Source of the DNA: Trissonchulus latispiculum
Taxonomy: Eukaryota; Nematoda; Enoplea; Enoplida; Ironidae
Direction of reading: 5' to 3'
Assembly (NCBI GenBank): GCA_030248195.1
Contig: JASAND010012654.1
Location: 18,986-82,985 of the forward strand
DNA length: 64,000 bases
Under the pieces are notes generated by a model. That model was not told where the DNA came from and made no database searches. It was given only the letters and a program-made list of their open reading frames with translations. The position numbers and the translations under genes were made by a program. Below, piece after piece: positions 43,055-55,503 of the stretch (position 1 is its first letter; every line of letters starts with the position of its first letter).

Positions 43055-45538
43055 TTAGGCAAAGGTGGAGGCGGCGGAGGCTGATACACCTTCTGATCGT
43101 CTACACGTCAAACAAGATTTAACTATCTTCTGTACCACTGAACGTGCCTGAGGAACCCAGTATTGCAATCGTAGCTGTGCAACGGTATGCCGAAAACCGG
43201 CATGCCCTAGTTTACAATAGCAATCTTCAATGATTGACCCAGTCAAGTGGTTATTCTTCGGAAGAAGGATTGGATATTTCGCACCATCAAAATGTTCTAG
43301 ACGTCCTTTGCATCGTAGTAGATCATAATCTCCAAGGTAGACTCCTAGCTGCTGCACGATGGCTAAGCGTTTCTTCCTCCTTATAGCATCGAATACGTCC
43401 AAACATTCTACTTTCTGGACACACCTTTGCCAGTCCACGGACGTGTTAAGCTCAGAAGCAGAAGTCGGGCCCGTGGTTTTCTTGTTGAATTTACAATTCA
43501 AGATGAATCTTCGAACAAGTGCAGTAACAAGTAGCAACTTTCTGAGAGTAGAATATCTTTCAATGTTCATGCCAAATGGAGCTGGTGAGTCAACATATTC
43601 ATCAATTGCTACGGCCAAAGCTTCATCGCTTTCAATCGTAGATTCTTCAAACTCCGAATTTTTTGGCCAAAACTGATTACCCATCTTCAACCACGAAGGG
43701 ACATCCCACCAAAGAGAAGAATCTGCGAAATCCTGCAAGCTGCATCCTCTGGTTGGAGTTCAGCGGGATTTTGAGCAGTCGGAACGTACCTGAACTTTGT
43801 AGATGCCGCAGAACTGATTTCGCGCAAACGATTCTCTAACAAAGGCTGTAACTGCTTAGAAAGAATCCACGACAAGACACGTTAGGAGTAGGTCCACAGA
43901 GTCATAGTAGCTATTGGCAAATGGAGTTCCTTTTCAAGGAAGCACATCGCACGGGTTCCAATTACTTCGGCCATCAGCTCTAATCTTGGCAAGGTGACAG
44001 CTTTTACAGAGCTAGCTAGCTTTTTTTAAAGGAGCTAGCCTCACCTTTGAGAATACAACGTGGCAACGCAGATCATGGTTGTCTTCGAACATTGCATATG
44101 CAGGAACAGCAATAGCCTTTGCAGAAGCATCAAAAAACAGTGAAGGTATTTATACTTGGCGGACTGACAAAGCGTGGAACTTCAAAAATCTGAAATTCCT
44201 TGCAGATTCTTCTTGATACGACTCCATTCTTCTAAGATATGTATTGGCAACTGTGCATCCCATTCCAAACGAAGCTTATATTCTGCAGAATGCTGTGAGA
44301 CATCGGTGAACGACAGAGCAAAGATAATAGGCTATCGTCGCCGAGAGAAGAAATGGACTTGAAGTCATGCCGAAAGGCACTCTACAAAAACGGTAGATGC
44401 ACAAATTGGCATTCGAAGGAGATTTTTCGCAATTCTTCAGCCATAGGAAACGGGTAACTTCTCGTTCAGGAATCTGTAAACCAACTTGAAGGAAAGCCTT
44501 CTCAATATGACTGATCAATACAGTAGGAGCCATTCGGAAGCGCAGCAGTAAGCCACACAGATCACTCAATATTACTGGTCCACGATATAGACAATCGTTC
44601 TAACTAGGATGACCTCGACCTTTGCCGAAGCATCATAAACAATTCGGAGTTTCGTAGTGGCTTTACTTGAAGTAATCACACAATGATGAGGAATGTAGTG
44701 GACCTTAGGACTATCGCGTGTGCACTGAGAAACTTTCTCCACTATTCTCAACTGTTCCTGTTGCTGGATAGTGTCATCGTATTGCTTCAACACATGTGGT
44801 GTCTCCAAAAACCGCTTATGAAGGTTCTTCAATCGACCCAAGGCCAACCCATAATTACTTGGTAACTCTGGATGGTCTTGCTTCCAAGGCCATCTCACCT
44901 GATAGAGTCCATCCAAAACTGGATAGATTCGTTGAATTCTTGGAGGGGTATATCATCATCGCAATCGGCAGAGACTCTCTAATGCCAATGGATTCGAGGT
45001 TCCAGAAGCGCTCTAGCAATTGGTCGGCTGAGGCATCGTTCTTCAAGCAAGTAGTTAATAGGCTAGCGGCGTTCGGATCAGGGGATTCTCCATCTAGTCT
45101 GCCAGACAGAACCCAACCCAGCTTGGATCCCATGGCAAACAAGCCAGCTTCAAGATGTATTCGTTCCATAGATATCAAATCCATGTAATAATCATTCCCG
45201 ATCAACAAATCAATCGTTGTCAAGGCATTTGATTGGATCGGAGAATCCGCTAAATTAAATCCGTAGCACTGGATATTTCTTTGTGTCCACGAAAACGCGT
45301 TGTACTGGTACACTGATGGTATGGACAACATTGACAAAAATGTCTTTCCAGGAACCATCCAACAGACGTAACCTCAGCTTCACCAATGGAGTTCTCAACG
45401 TTTTGCTTTGATCCGTGCCAAAGGTGCATACATTCACAGACTGCTGGGTAATCGGCTTCAGCTTCAACTTCTGCTGGACCCGTGATTCCACATAAGATCT
45501 TTGACTTCCGGTATCCAGGAATAAGCGAGCCTTCTGCG
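43055..45538 (-). pseudogene. BEL/Pao retrotransposon: aspartic protease, RT, RNase H, integrase N-terminus
   Basis: On the minus strand in order: protease RLFLDTGSQRSYVESR at about 45520-45475, with PITQQSVNVCTFGTD downstream; a long linker with LIGNDYYMDLI and LGWVLSGRL (45170-45090); RT N-terminal WPWKQDHPELPSNYGLA (44890), VHYIPHHCVI and KLRIVYDASAK (44700-44630); then LLRFRMAPTVLISHIEKAFLQV and YRFCRVPFGMTSSPF (44540-44330); RNase H end TKFRYVPTAQNPAEL (43800-43760); and integrase zinc region PILLPKNNHLTGSI, HAGFRHTVAQLR, YWVPQARSV, CLTCRR (43280-43100). HKP/DTGSQRS and YVPTAQNPA blocks identify BEL/Pao. It stops at 43055, so the integrase core is lost. Several frameshifts. Confidence 0.9.
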
Positions 45539-47957
45539 TCTGTCAAACTAACTAGGTACACTAGGTGCAGCAATTGCATAGAATTGTATTTCTTTATTTA
45601 GTAAACTATGCAGAATTCTGTTCAGATAGGTTATTGAAGATTAGAATTCTGTGCAGATTTATCGCGGTTTCTGTATAGAATCACAAATCTTAAGAATGAT
45701 TCCTGCACAGATTTATACATTACTTTCTCAAAAGTTGTACAGAATCGTTGCACCTGTTAATCAATCTCTATAAAGATTCTGTCTAAAGCTTTTCAATGAC
45801 TGAGCAAGTTTTGAGGCATTCATAAGTCAAGTCATAATAATTTCTTTGTAGATTCTATACAGATGCCAATCATTGAGAATAACAATAAAGTGTTTATAGG
45901 ATAAATAACAGACTGTGATTCTAAACGTGTGTCGTCGTAAATGTAGTTTTCGTAATCTGTCCATCTTCATTTGTTGAAAAGATTGCCTATGCCATTAATT
46001 AAGACAATTAATGCACCCTATTCAGTAGGTTGGCGAACTGATATTGAATTTTTCAATATTTTGTGCATAATCTTTTGAAGTTGGCTAATACCCAATTCAC
46101 AACTATAATTTTTCAATTTCTGCAATTTATGCAATGTCCGATTTCTCCAACTGTGGTTTCAGTGGTTCCCCGTTAAAGTACGTTTGCTGCATGACATTAA
46201 TACTTAACTATCCAACTCTATAGATACCTGTGTATACCACTGCACACAAACTCTTTTTATCGCTAATCTGTAATTCAGCGAAGGTTTGCCTGAAAGTTTA
46301 GTCGTGTTTTGTGTAAATAGTGTGAACTACCAATATCTGCATGTACCTACAAGTGTCTACCTTTCCTCGCCACCAACTGTAAAAGCAACCACTCTTAAAC
46401 GTCCATACTATTCGTTACAACAAATTTTTATTGATAACCTATTGCTGGTGGGGGAACATCCTATCCCGAATGCGCAACAAATGTATTCAAGCTTAGGTTG
46501 GTAGGATTAATTACATTTAACCTTTCCCCAGATTTACTTTTGTCAAAATGAATTTGTTTTGTTGGCTGGGTGCGATTGAATTAAATTTGACCTTTATCTT
46601 AGAAAAGACAAGCTTATAAAAATAAATCTGTGCATGTTTTTCTCTTTCATTTACAATTACACTTCTTCTCTCTTATCGAAAGAAAGCTGCGCTTTGTGCA
46701 TAGGTAAAAATTTTTAATAACAGGTGAACAAGCATTTGCAGTGTGCAAAGCGTAGGTGGGCAATATTAATTACATCCGACCTTTCCCTAAACTTTCTTTC
46801 GTCAAGAAATGATTTTTAGCTGGATTGACAGGGTGGGATTAAATTACATCTGACCTTTTCCTTAGAAAAGACAAACTTATAAGAATAAATCTGTGCAAAT
46901 TTTTCTTTCTATCTTTCATAATTACATTTCTTCTCTCTTCCAAGCAAGTTGAGTTACATTCAAATGTAAGATTTATAATAACAGGTGACACAAGCATTGG
47001 CAGTGTACAACAAGCGTATTCAAGTTTGGGTGGGTAGGATTCATTACATTTGACCTTTACCTTAAGCTTTCCTTCGTATTTCTTTAATTAAGTTTTTATT
47101 TCAGTACTGTACAGTTGCGTGCCAATTTAGCACAAGTACTATTAGTTGGATGGAGCATTACTATTGATTATCAAAACAGAACTTTTGTTATCACCTTACT
47201 AGTAGCATCTCAAATAAAAACCGTGATTTCATATAACCGTACAGGTAGTACCTCACGAATTAAGCGAACTTGTCTTTGTTTTCCAAACTGCAATAATAGC
47301 ACTCATGATTTGGCTTCTTAATCACAGATATCGGACACAACACGGTTATTTCATTTTAATAAGTCTATGCTGTCAGCTTATAGCGTCATACAACTGAGAA
47401 ATACTAGACTTGATGTGTGCGGAAATGATGTATTTACTAGGCGCACTTGTTGTTCACAGAAATGAATATCTCAAATGAATATTCAAACTAGAATTCTAAT
47501 TGAGTAGCGATTAACCAGGTATGGAGAACTGTACGTTGAATTTGCGCAAACCACGCATTAACAGTTCTATAATTGTATCCTTAATTAGTAGCTACTTAGC
47601 TTCTTTAAGAACATTCTATGCAAAATCTCAACAGAACTAATACTGAAACGTCCAAACTTTAAGAACATCCCGTTTGTTTTATGATATAAATTTGTGCAGA
47701 ATCTGCACAACGTTTCGTTTCTTTTTGCTGTGTTCTGCGCAGCTTCTGTACAGATTTACTTTTTAAACAAAGCCATTCTGCACAGATTTATATCCTTTTC
47801 TGAGCAGAATTGTTTTGTAAAAGTAGCAAAAATGCACAGATTTAGTAAATTTAATAAAAATTTCTGTACAGATTTATTGCGTTCTGTATAGAAAAATAGA
47901 AATAAAATGAATTCTACACAATTGCTGCCCCTGGTGTACCTTAGTTAGTTTGACAGA
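45539..47957. mobile_element. 2.4-kb inverted-repeat element inserted in the BEL protease
   Basis: The ends TCTGTCAAACTAACTAGGTA and its inverted partner match over about 50 bp, including GCAGCAATTG and TAGAATT. On the minus strand the BEL frame reads ...LGQRGTMNT up to 47958 and continues QKARLFLDTGSQRS from 45538, so the insertion point is exact. CG on both sides may be a 2-bp duplication. The outer 250 bp at each end are filled with TCTGTGCAGATTTAT-type subterminal repeats. The centre has two to three copies of an about 280-bp unit (46440-47080). No transposase. Confidence 0.85.
46440..47085. repeat. About 280-bp tandem repeat inside the inserted element
   Basis: The block TATTCAAGCTTAGGTTGG, TAATTACATTTAACCTTTCC, AGAAAAGACAAGCTTATAA, AATAAATCTGTGCA and TTTCTTCTCTCT recurs with modest divergence starting near 46480, 46750 and 47015, the last copy partial. 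Confidence 0.75.
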
Positions 47958-48200
47958 CGTATTCATTGTTCCACGTTGACCCAGCACTTCTACTGTTGCT
48001 GTTTGCATGACTACCTTCTGTCCATCCGACAGCATGGCGGGTTGTGACGGATCAGATGATTCGCCTTTCGTTTCAGACAAAGACTCCGGTGCATTTGCTG
48101 CAGACTCTTTAGGCGAACCATGCCCAAACTTCTATGATGTTTCGCACCGCAGTGAAAACACATTCTGGGCATAGGACAGGGCGAACTATTATGACTATAC
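47958..48200 (-). pseudogene. BEL/Pao gag C-terminus (zinc knuckle) and protease lead-in
   Basis: Minus-strand translation gives a CFHCGAKHHRSL-type zinc-knuckle stretch near 48160-48125, then SETKGESSDPSQPAMLSDGQ and VVMQTATVEVLGQRGTMNT to 47958, where the inserted element begins. The same protein resumes at 45538. Sequence upstream of the knuckle changes to gypsy RNase H at about 48200-48240, so the BEL 5' end is missing at that junction. Confidence 0.75.
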
Positions 48201-48239
48201 GATAAACAACCGTGTAGTTGAATACAGAGAGGCGATCAA

Positions 48240-49800
48240 GCCATCTCTTGAACTTACTGGATTTACGGGAATCCGTCGCTTTCTGGAGTAGAGTCGTGAG
48301 TGGTTCATGATCTACCTGAAGTGTGAAGTGCCTTCCGAGCAGGAACTTTTCCCAGTATTCGCAAGCCCAAAGGCAAGCCTAATTCGTTAGTAGCATAGTT
48401 GCGCTCTCTGGGCTGCAACGTATGAGAGGCATACGCTATGGGAACTTCGCGACCATTCTGCTATTGAGACAGAACAGCACCCAGGCCAACATCTGAGGCA
48501 TCTGTTGTTACGTATGTAGGCGCATTCAGCTCGAAGTTGTAGATGTTCAGCTTAGTTGCCATAAGCTTCTTCAAGGCCTCGAAGGCTTCCTGACATTTAC
48601 CGCACCAGGCAAATTTGACGTCCTTACGGGTTAGGTGTCTCAACGGCTCTGCAACCGTTGCAAGATCAGGGAGGAATTCCTGGTGGAAGGTGACCATTCC
48701 AAGGAACGCCTGAACTTGGCGTTTTGTTTTCGGTACTGGCGCTTCCAAAACCGGTTTAAGGTTTTTGGGATCTGGACGAATGCCATTCGACGCAGAGACT
48801 ATGTGACCAAGAAAGGGCACCTCTGTGACTTCAAACAGGTATTTTTCCAGTTGAAGTCGAGCATCGATTTCTTCCAACCGCTTCAGAACTTCTCTCAAGT
48901 TCATGTCGTGGTCGTTCTTCGTTCGGCCAGTGATGAGGATGTCATCCACGTACTTGATGACACCACAGCAATTTGACAATGCCTGAGAGATGAGCCTACG
49001 ACAAACTGAGGCTGAGTCCTTCAGACCCATTGGCAATCGCTTGTACTGGAGTAAACCCTGATGAGTTATTGTGGCAGTCAGTGGTCTCCTCTCAGGCGCC
49101 AGTTCAATGTGGAAAAGGTTTGTCTCAGGTCCAATTTGAAGAACTGAGCGCCGTGAAGTTCCAACAACAATTCCCTTGTGTTTGGTAAAGGGAATCTGTC
49201 AGGTGTGACAAACTGATAGAGAGGGCTGAGATCTGTTGTCACCCGAATCCCACCGTTCGATTTGCCAACAGTGACCACTTGATGAATCCAGTCTGACTTC
49301 TGTACTGGTTCTCAAATCCCTGCGTCAACCATTGTTTGAACCTCTTTTGCCGTTGCGTCCCGTCGAGAAAGAGGGACGGGGCTTAGCTTTTTGAAGCTTG
49401 GCTTGGCATCTTCATAGCGTGGAAATGTTCCCAATGTAGGAGATAGCAGCCGTGGAAATTCGTAAAGTATCTCAGGATGCTTTGGCTTATTATCTAGCTG
49501 CCTGATTTCCAGCGTTCCACCGTCGATGCGCAGCGACAGGGCATGAACTAGATCTTGCCAAAAACATTGTCCATTCCATTGGGAAGGACGTGAACCAGAA
49601 TTTCAGCGTTTCTGTCACGGAAACTGACTTTCGTCTGAAAGTAGCCCAATATTTTCAAAGGCGTCCTTTTGTCAGCCAGTTGGCAGCTTGCAGCAGGCTG
49701 CAGCTGAAACTTTGAAAAGAAGTTACGATAAAACTTCTCGGTGATCCCAGTTACTTGAGTGCCGGAATCGACCAGCCCTCTGACATCAATGTTTCCGTCA
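48240..49800 (-). pseudogene. Minus-strand Ty3/gypsy pol: protease, RT, RNase H start
   Basis: Protease DVRGLVDSGTQVTGITEKF (49785-49730) with ILGYFQTKVSFRDRNAEIL. RT: MVTVGKSNGGIRVTTDLSPL with DRFPLPNTRELL and LDLRQTFSTL (49278-49090), frameshift, then MGLKDSASVCRRLISQAL and the catalytic KYVDDILITGR (48965-48925), VPFLGHIVSASNGIRPDP and AFLGMVTFHQEFLPDL. RNase H starts TTDASDVGLGAVLSQ (48505-48461) and fades through VPIAYASHTLQPRERNY to about 48240. Integrase is absent and BEL sequence follows. LDLRQ replaces the usual LDLxxGY and the YVDD box is intact. Confidence 0.88.
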
Positions 49801-50715
49801 TTTCCGACCATCTGCAGTATGCAAAAGAAAGTGTCAGGAGGAGGCGTTGGGACATTTTGCGAAACGGCAGAATGCGTTGGACCTTTAGCAGACCTTCATT
49901 TCGCTGTCGAAGTAGGACAGCGCCATAGGTCTTGATACTTCCTTTTTGCTTGCTTGTCGATGACCGACAAACACTGTGGAAGTGATTGGCTTTTCCGCAG
50001 GAGTTACAAACCTTGCCCCTTGCCGGGCACTGATCCTTTGATTTGTGATTAGCCCGTCCACAGTTTCCACACTTCTTGGGCTTGCCGGTGGATTGTTTTG
50101 GCCTTTGTAGGTATTGGGACTCCTTTGAAATCCTGGAAAAGCTGAATTCGCCCCGAATGATGCTGGCTGAGGCAAATGCACTTTCATCAGCTTCCATGAT
50201 GCCGATGCCGACAAATGCATCGAGCTTTACTTGTTCGGCAGCCAGCAACTTCCGTTGAGTTTCAGAGTTTTGGCATCCACAAGCCAGCTCAAGAGCAAAG
50301 TGATAGTCTTCCCGGCCGCCAAAATCGCAGTCCGCCATTAAAGTTCTGAGAGCTGTCAGATCTCTGTCGGACTTTGCTTTCGATTCTGAAAGTCAAAGTG
50401 AGCTTTTGCTGGGTTTACCTTGATGTCAAACAGAGTTTTCACGGCTTTTGAAAACTCCGCAAAGGAAGCGGTTGTTACGTGGCTTGACCTGGGATTCGCT
50501 GAAAAAATCCTGTTTCCTTCTGTGCCGAGTAAGGCACGAAGGTAGCCATTCTTGTCTTTATCTGACAGCTTGGAACCAGCAGGTCGGGCCTGATCCATCT
50601 GATGAAAGTATTCCTCAACCATGGCGTACCAAGTTCTGAAGTTGAGTGGAGGATCTCCAGGATGAGGCAGATATTTGGCCGGTGTTATCACCATAATGCC
50701 TGAAGGTCGCTCCAT
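49751..50715 (-). pseudogene. gag: Minus-strand Ty3/gypsy gag with two zinc knuckles
   Basis: The first plausible start is the Met at about 50715 (MERPSGIMVITPAKYLPH). Upstream codons are open too, but the in-frame Met at 50784 lies inside the inserted DNA element and cannot be original. Capsid-like region: DPPLNFRTWYAMVEEYFHQM, GYLRALLGTEGNRIF, AVKTLFDIKVNPAKAHFDF. A frameshift at about 50360 precedes GREDYHFALELACGCQNSE and LLAAEQVKLDAFVGIGIME, then two zinc knuckles CGNCGRANHKSKDQC and CNSCGKANHFHSVC (50075-49965). The frame then shifts into protease. This is the ordinary gag organisation of nucleocapsid-bearing gypsy elements. Confidence 0.85.
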
Positions 50716-52264
50716 CTTCTCGAGGAAGAGAAGATCTGTGATGGAAGGCAAAAGTCCAAGGTGGGTCTCCAAGGGCCTTTTCATAAAATGATTAAACGGA
50801 TTAACTTAAAAGTTTAATCATTTTATGAATACACTCACGGATTAAACGGATTAAAGTTTAATCCGTGACTTAAATGGACCAGTTTAATCCGTCGATCAAA
50901 AACCTTTTCATAAAAAACCGACGGATTAAACTTTAATCCGTGACGTATTCATAAAATCGCGACGGATTAAAACCATGGCGGATTAAACTTTAATCCGCGG
51001 CCTTTTCATAAAATGATTAAGTTTAATCCGTTTAATCCGTCACTTAAAAAACAGTTCAAAAGCACAAAAGTTTAATCCTTGTTATTTGCGGGGATTAAAT
51101 GGATTAAACATCAATTATAGTAACGATTCCGTTTGGAGACATCAACTTTAAACTTTTATTGCTCATTCATTGCTTGCAGCTAGGAAGTCTTTTTTATATC
51201 AAAATGTAGCTAAACATTTTCTCTTTTTAATGAATATAATGAAACGTATTATGCTTTTCTAGAATTTTCTTAGTTAATTATAGAACGAGTGCAATTTTTC
51301 AAATTTTTTGCCGACGGAAGTAATTTTTAGGTGAGACACTGGTTTGATCACTCGATACTTCTATCAAATAGCGGAGGATCGCTCATAGTTATTAATGAAA
51401 TCGCTCTTCGTTCTGCAAAGTCAGATATTATAATATTTGCGCAACCCGCATACAGTCTACTTTTCTCATCTTTCCCGCGCAACAACTTTAGCTAGAAAGT
51501 AGCAAAATAAAAGCTACAGCTACATACGAAAAGGGACTCGTGTAGTTGGTGGTTGTTTCCTCATGTGCTGTACCTTTACATGTCGTAACTTGCCCAATAC
51601 TCGGAATTCGAAAGAGATTAGCTTTTGATTGAAGCACATAATATATGTACAATATTTTACTACTATTTAAAAACTAGTTCAGTATAGCCAATCTGTACTT
51701 TGGTGATGGTATCCTGTTGAGTAGTGATTTCTGAAACGCTGTTACATACTTTTGCTATTTTAGGAGTTGGAAAGAGCTTTAAACATGGTTTTAAAGCCTA
51801 TAATGAGTACATTCATATGATTACAGAAACTAGCAAAATTCCCAAGAAATTTTCTGACATATTGTTCGTCAATTTTTCAACATCGATTTCTCAAAACTGT
51901 AGAATCGGCCAAAATTTCTTTTTATGCCTTGATTTGAAGCACATGTGGGACATGTTTTGGATTTGTCTTGTCTTAATGTCTTAATGCTCCAGAAAATATG
52001 CCAAATGTCCGGTGACACGAAAGTTTGCAGCTTCTATTAAGTTTTTTCGCAACTGGACAAGTTTTAGCTCAAAGCAAAATGTCCCTCCGCAATAGTACAA
52101 ATTTTCGCCCTGCCGAAAATTACGCGAATCTTCATTGGCTAGTTTCTGAGAAATCGATGTTCAAAACAAAATATTTACAAAATAGTTTTTCAGCCAAATC
52201 TCTAGCTTAAAGCAAAGAACTTTCAGCTAGTAGGCATTGATAAATATAGAATTTGACTGTGTAT

Positions 52265-53932
52265 TAGTGTTATGCGTTAGCCGGTGCGGCCAATGGCCGG
52301 CAAAGCCATTGGCCGTTGGCCGAGAAAATCTCAGCCAGTTGGCTTGGCCGGCCAATGGCCGACTGTTGGCCAAGCTCAAATTTTTTACTGATTTTGTGCG
52401 TCAACTGTGTTACTAAATTTAATTTTTCTAAATAATATAGTGCACATGTTGTTATAATTACATGTTGCAATTACATTACATTGTAATTACATTACATGTT
52501 ATAATTACATTACATGTTGTTATATCACACATTATAAACATTGCATTAGATACATTACTACAGGGTTTCAGTTTATATACCTGCATAACACATCAGAGAT
52601 GAAACCGGGTCAGTTCGGGCCACTATATTGACCGGGTCACCGGGTCAGGAGCTCTATCGGTCTGGACCCGGTATTTTTGGCTAGGGGAGATTTTTTGCTG
52701 TTAAAGCATATTTTTAGAATTTTCACCATCTGAAAACTTCAATAATTACTAAAAAACTAGCAAAAAGAATGAATATATACGTAACTTACTCGTGTAGTTT
52801 TTAATTGTTTGCTGCCGTAGTGTCCTCATAATATTTGTAATGCCATCTCAAACTTGGATCTATGTATAGTTTTGAAACTGTGATTGCGTTGAATCTTACT
52901 AGAAAAATGAAACTTACGTCATGGGCCCAGGATGTCCTAAGCCTTTATTTAAATATCTGACATCTTAAATACTTCATCTACTGCAGGTGATTCTTCACAG
53001 CTGCTCTCGTTTTTTGGGGGAGGCGTTAGGCCTTAGGCAAAGCGTTTTATTAAAATCTGACTCACCCAGTTATGTAGTTCGCTTCACATCGATTGCGAAG
53101 TCGTGCAAATCAGTTTTGATTTTTTCCGCTCACTTATAATTTTTACTTTCCAAAGTTACCTAAGAAAACCAAAACTTAGCCTGATTTCATAGTTTAGGCG
53201 CCAAAAATGTTCAAAAAGATCAAAGAAAGCTCACCCCACCCCAATATAAGAATTTTTAGTTTTTGCGAGCTTAAACCAAAATTTTCAAAAATACCGGGTA
53301 ACTGGGTCAGGAGTCGACCGGGTCACCGGGTCAGTAAATAGTGACCCGGTTTCATCTCTGTAACACACGACAATTAGCTCTAACGCCCGATTGCACCAAA
53401 TGTTTCTACGTAAAATCTAATTATCTTAAAATCTTATTTTTATCTTATCTTAAGTTTTCGGTATGCCCGTACTCTTTTATCGTAGATAGCTTAGTTCAAT
53501 ACATTTGCTAATTGTATGCAAATTTTAATGGTGCTAACAACTTAGTTTTTAATTTTGTATAGCGATCAACGTCTCATCAATTATCAATTGCAGTCCTCCA
53601 GCAAAATTGAAGCATAATTATCGCGGATTGGCGCTAACGATTGGAAAAGCTATTTTTAATAAAGTTCAATTAAGTTGACGCATTATTAAGCACGGTAGAC
53701 AAATAAAAACAGTAATTTCCTGCTAGCCGATGTTGGCAAATTGCTAAAAAATGGCTACTGGCTTAGGGCCAAGCAAAAGCCAACGGCCAACCGGTGGCCA
53801 ACGCCAGCCAGTTGGCCATTGAGTGGGCCATTGGCTGTTGGCCATTTGCCGGCCAACGGCCAATGGCCGGCCAACTTCAAACTCCGGCCAAGCCAAGCCA
53901 ACCAGGGAAACTTTCGGCCAATCCCAACACTA
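52265..53932. mobile_element. hAT-type element with GGCCAATGGCC subterminal repeats, perfect 8-bp duplication
   Basis: TAGTGTTATGCGTTAGCCGG at the left and ...CCAATCCCAACACTA at the right form imperfect inverted ends, each bordered by CTGTGTAT (52257-52264 and 53933-53940). Subterminal blocks of GGCCAATGGCCGGC and GTTGGCC fill 52285-52375 and 53755-53905, a G+C-rich contrast to the surroundings. A second hAT is nested at 52594-53360. No transposase. Confidence 0.92.
52594..53360. mobile_element. hAT-type element with CCGGGTCA subterminal repeats, nested
   Basis: CAGAGATGAAACCGGGTCA at the left and TGACCCGGTTTCATCTCTG at the right are nearly perfect inverted ends. Flanks TAACACAT and TAACACAC agree at 7 of 8 positions. 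GACCGGGTCACCGGGTCAG repeats occur at both ends. Related fragments are at 25594 and 55915. Nonautonomous. Confidence 0.92.
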
Positions 53933-55255
53933 CTGTGTATCGATTGCGTATAAAATAAACTAAAATTGTCCCTAAGATTTTGGCAGTGATTTTGAAAAAC
54001 TGATTTCCTCGAAGATTGCCATTTTTTGACCCCAAAAAATGAGGGGCTGGCTCCATCCAGAATGTTAAATAGCACCAAAACAATGCATCTGGAAAGTTTC
54101 ATCCGCTTTCATAAAGAATTGAGCTTGTAAGGTGAAATTTACACAAAGAGATTAATTCATTCTTGCAGCACCTTAAACATCAAGGTCACGTCACCTTGGT
54201 CAAGTCAAGGTCACATGACAGGTCAAAAATTGTATTTCAAGGCCCTGGAAGCCTAAAAACGTGCCTAGCTAGAACTCAGACGTAGAATTCAAATGTGGCA
54301 TTAGTTTCTATGTAACTTTAGCTCACATGTTCGGAGGGTTGGGGTCATGGCTAACAGCCGGTCAATCGGTCAGAAGGGGCTAAAGTTTTTAAAAAGATGT
54401 ACTACATCGGTTATAGAGGTCGGAGAGCTCGAATTTGGCATTAGTTTTACTGTAACAGCCAACCTGCACCTTTTTACAGAAACTTGTTGGTGATTTTTTC
54501 TTTTGTGAAAAAGTTCGTAAAAAAGGCTAAAACCGAAAAAAGTTTTCGAACTGGAGAGTGCATCGCTAGAAGCCATTTCTGTAACAAATGCTGACAATTC
54601 AGGACAGAACAGCACGTTTTGGAAATATTGTTTTACGTGCTTCTATTTTCTAAAGTATAAATTTAAGGATTCGCCAAAAATTCAAACTTAAAGCTTAAAC
54701 TTTTAGACATAATTTTTTAGCGTAACTTTTTAACTTTCAATAATTATAATAACATGTCGAAGTCACCTTTGAATGGTTAAACAGAATGTAGGAGCAGCTT
54801 TGAGAACTTCCATGGTTTGACTACAAAATATGTGAACTCAGCAAAATTCGTAATGGTCAAGAATCAACCACAAGCAACCCCACCATTCTTGGGCGTGCTT
54901 TTACGGGATTACAACATTTCAATGTTGTTCTGGTGCAGAATTAATCTATGTACGCATTGTGCTAATAATCTCAAAGTAGCAATCTATTGTTACTAGTCTG
55001 ATGAACAGTTAATTCTCAAGCAAGCACTTCGAAAAACCAAACCAGAAACTCATCGTTGTAAAAACGCTACAAAGTTTGATATGCGCAATAAACGATACTT
55101 ATTGTAGATGTTAGCTATACTTTGAAGTAGGACTTTGTCACTCATTAATTGAAGTAATATGCTTAAAATTTACAACTGTAGCATCAATCAGCGAAATTAA
55201 TATTAATGGAATAGGCACTTTTTGAAATATGTGAGCTTCATTTGTATTCACAAAA
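53933..55255. other. Interior of the 4.7-kb element, right part
   Basis: A+T-rich with TCAAGGTCAC words near 54180-54215 and no gene. Short ORFs at 53755-54102 and 54370-54615 (minus) have no recognisable domain. Confidence 0.4.
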
Positions 55256-55503
55256 TCAGGATTAAACTGACGGATTAAATGGATTAACTTAAACGGCTTA
55301 ACTTAAACGGATTAAAAGCGTATTCATAAAATACGGATTAAACAACCTAAATGACTTAATTTAATCCATTTAAGTAAAATCCGTTTAAGTCGTGGCAAAG
55401 TTTAATCCGTTTAAGTAGTTTAATCCGTGATTTTATGAATACGTCTTTTAAATACATTTAATCCATTTAAGTTAATCCGTTTAATCATTTTATGAAAAGG
55501 CCC

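Larger units (their letters stand above)
50773..55503. mobile_element. 4.7-kb GGGCCTTTTCATAAAA inverted-repeat element in the gypsy leader, CAA duplication
   Basis: The ends GGGCCTTTTCATAAAATGAT and the inverted partner (…ATCATTTTATGAAAAGGCCC) are nearly perfect for about 40 bp, flanked by CAA at 50770-50772 and 55504-55506. The outer 250-300 bp on both sides are dense in GGATTAAAC, TTTAATCCGT and CATAAAAT words in both orientations. The 3-bp duplication and ends agree with the Harbinger-type elements at 10148 and 57444. No transposase was found; apart from the nested hATs the interior is A+T-rich noncoding. When it is removed the gypsy leader reads on directly into gag. Confidence 0.85.
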
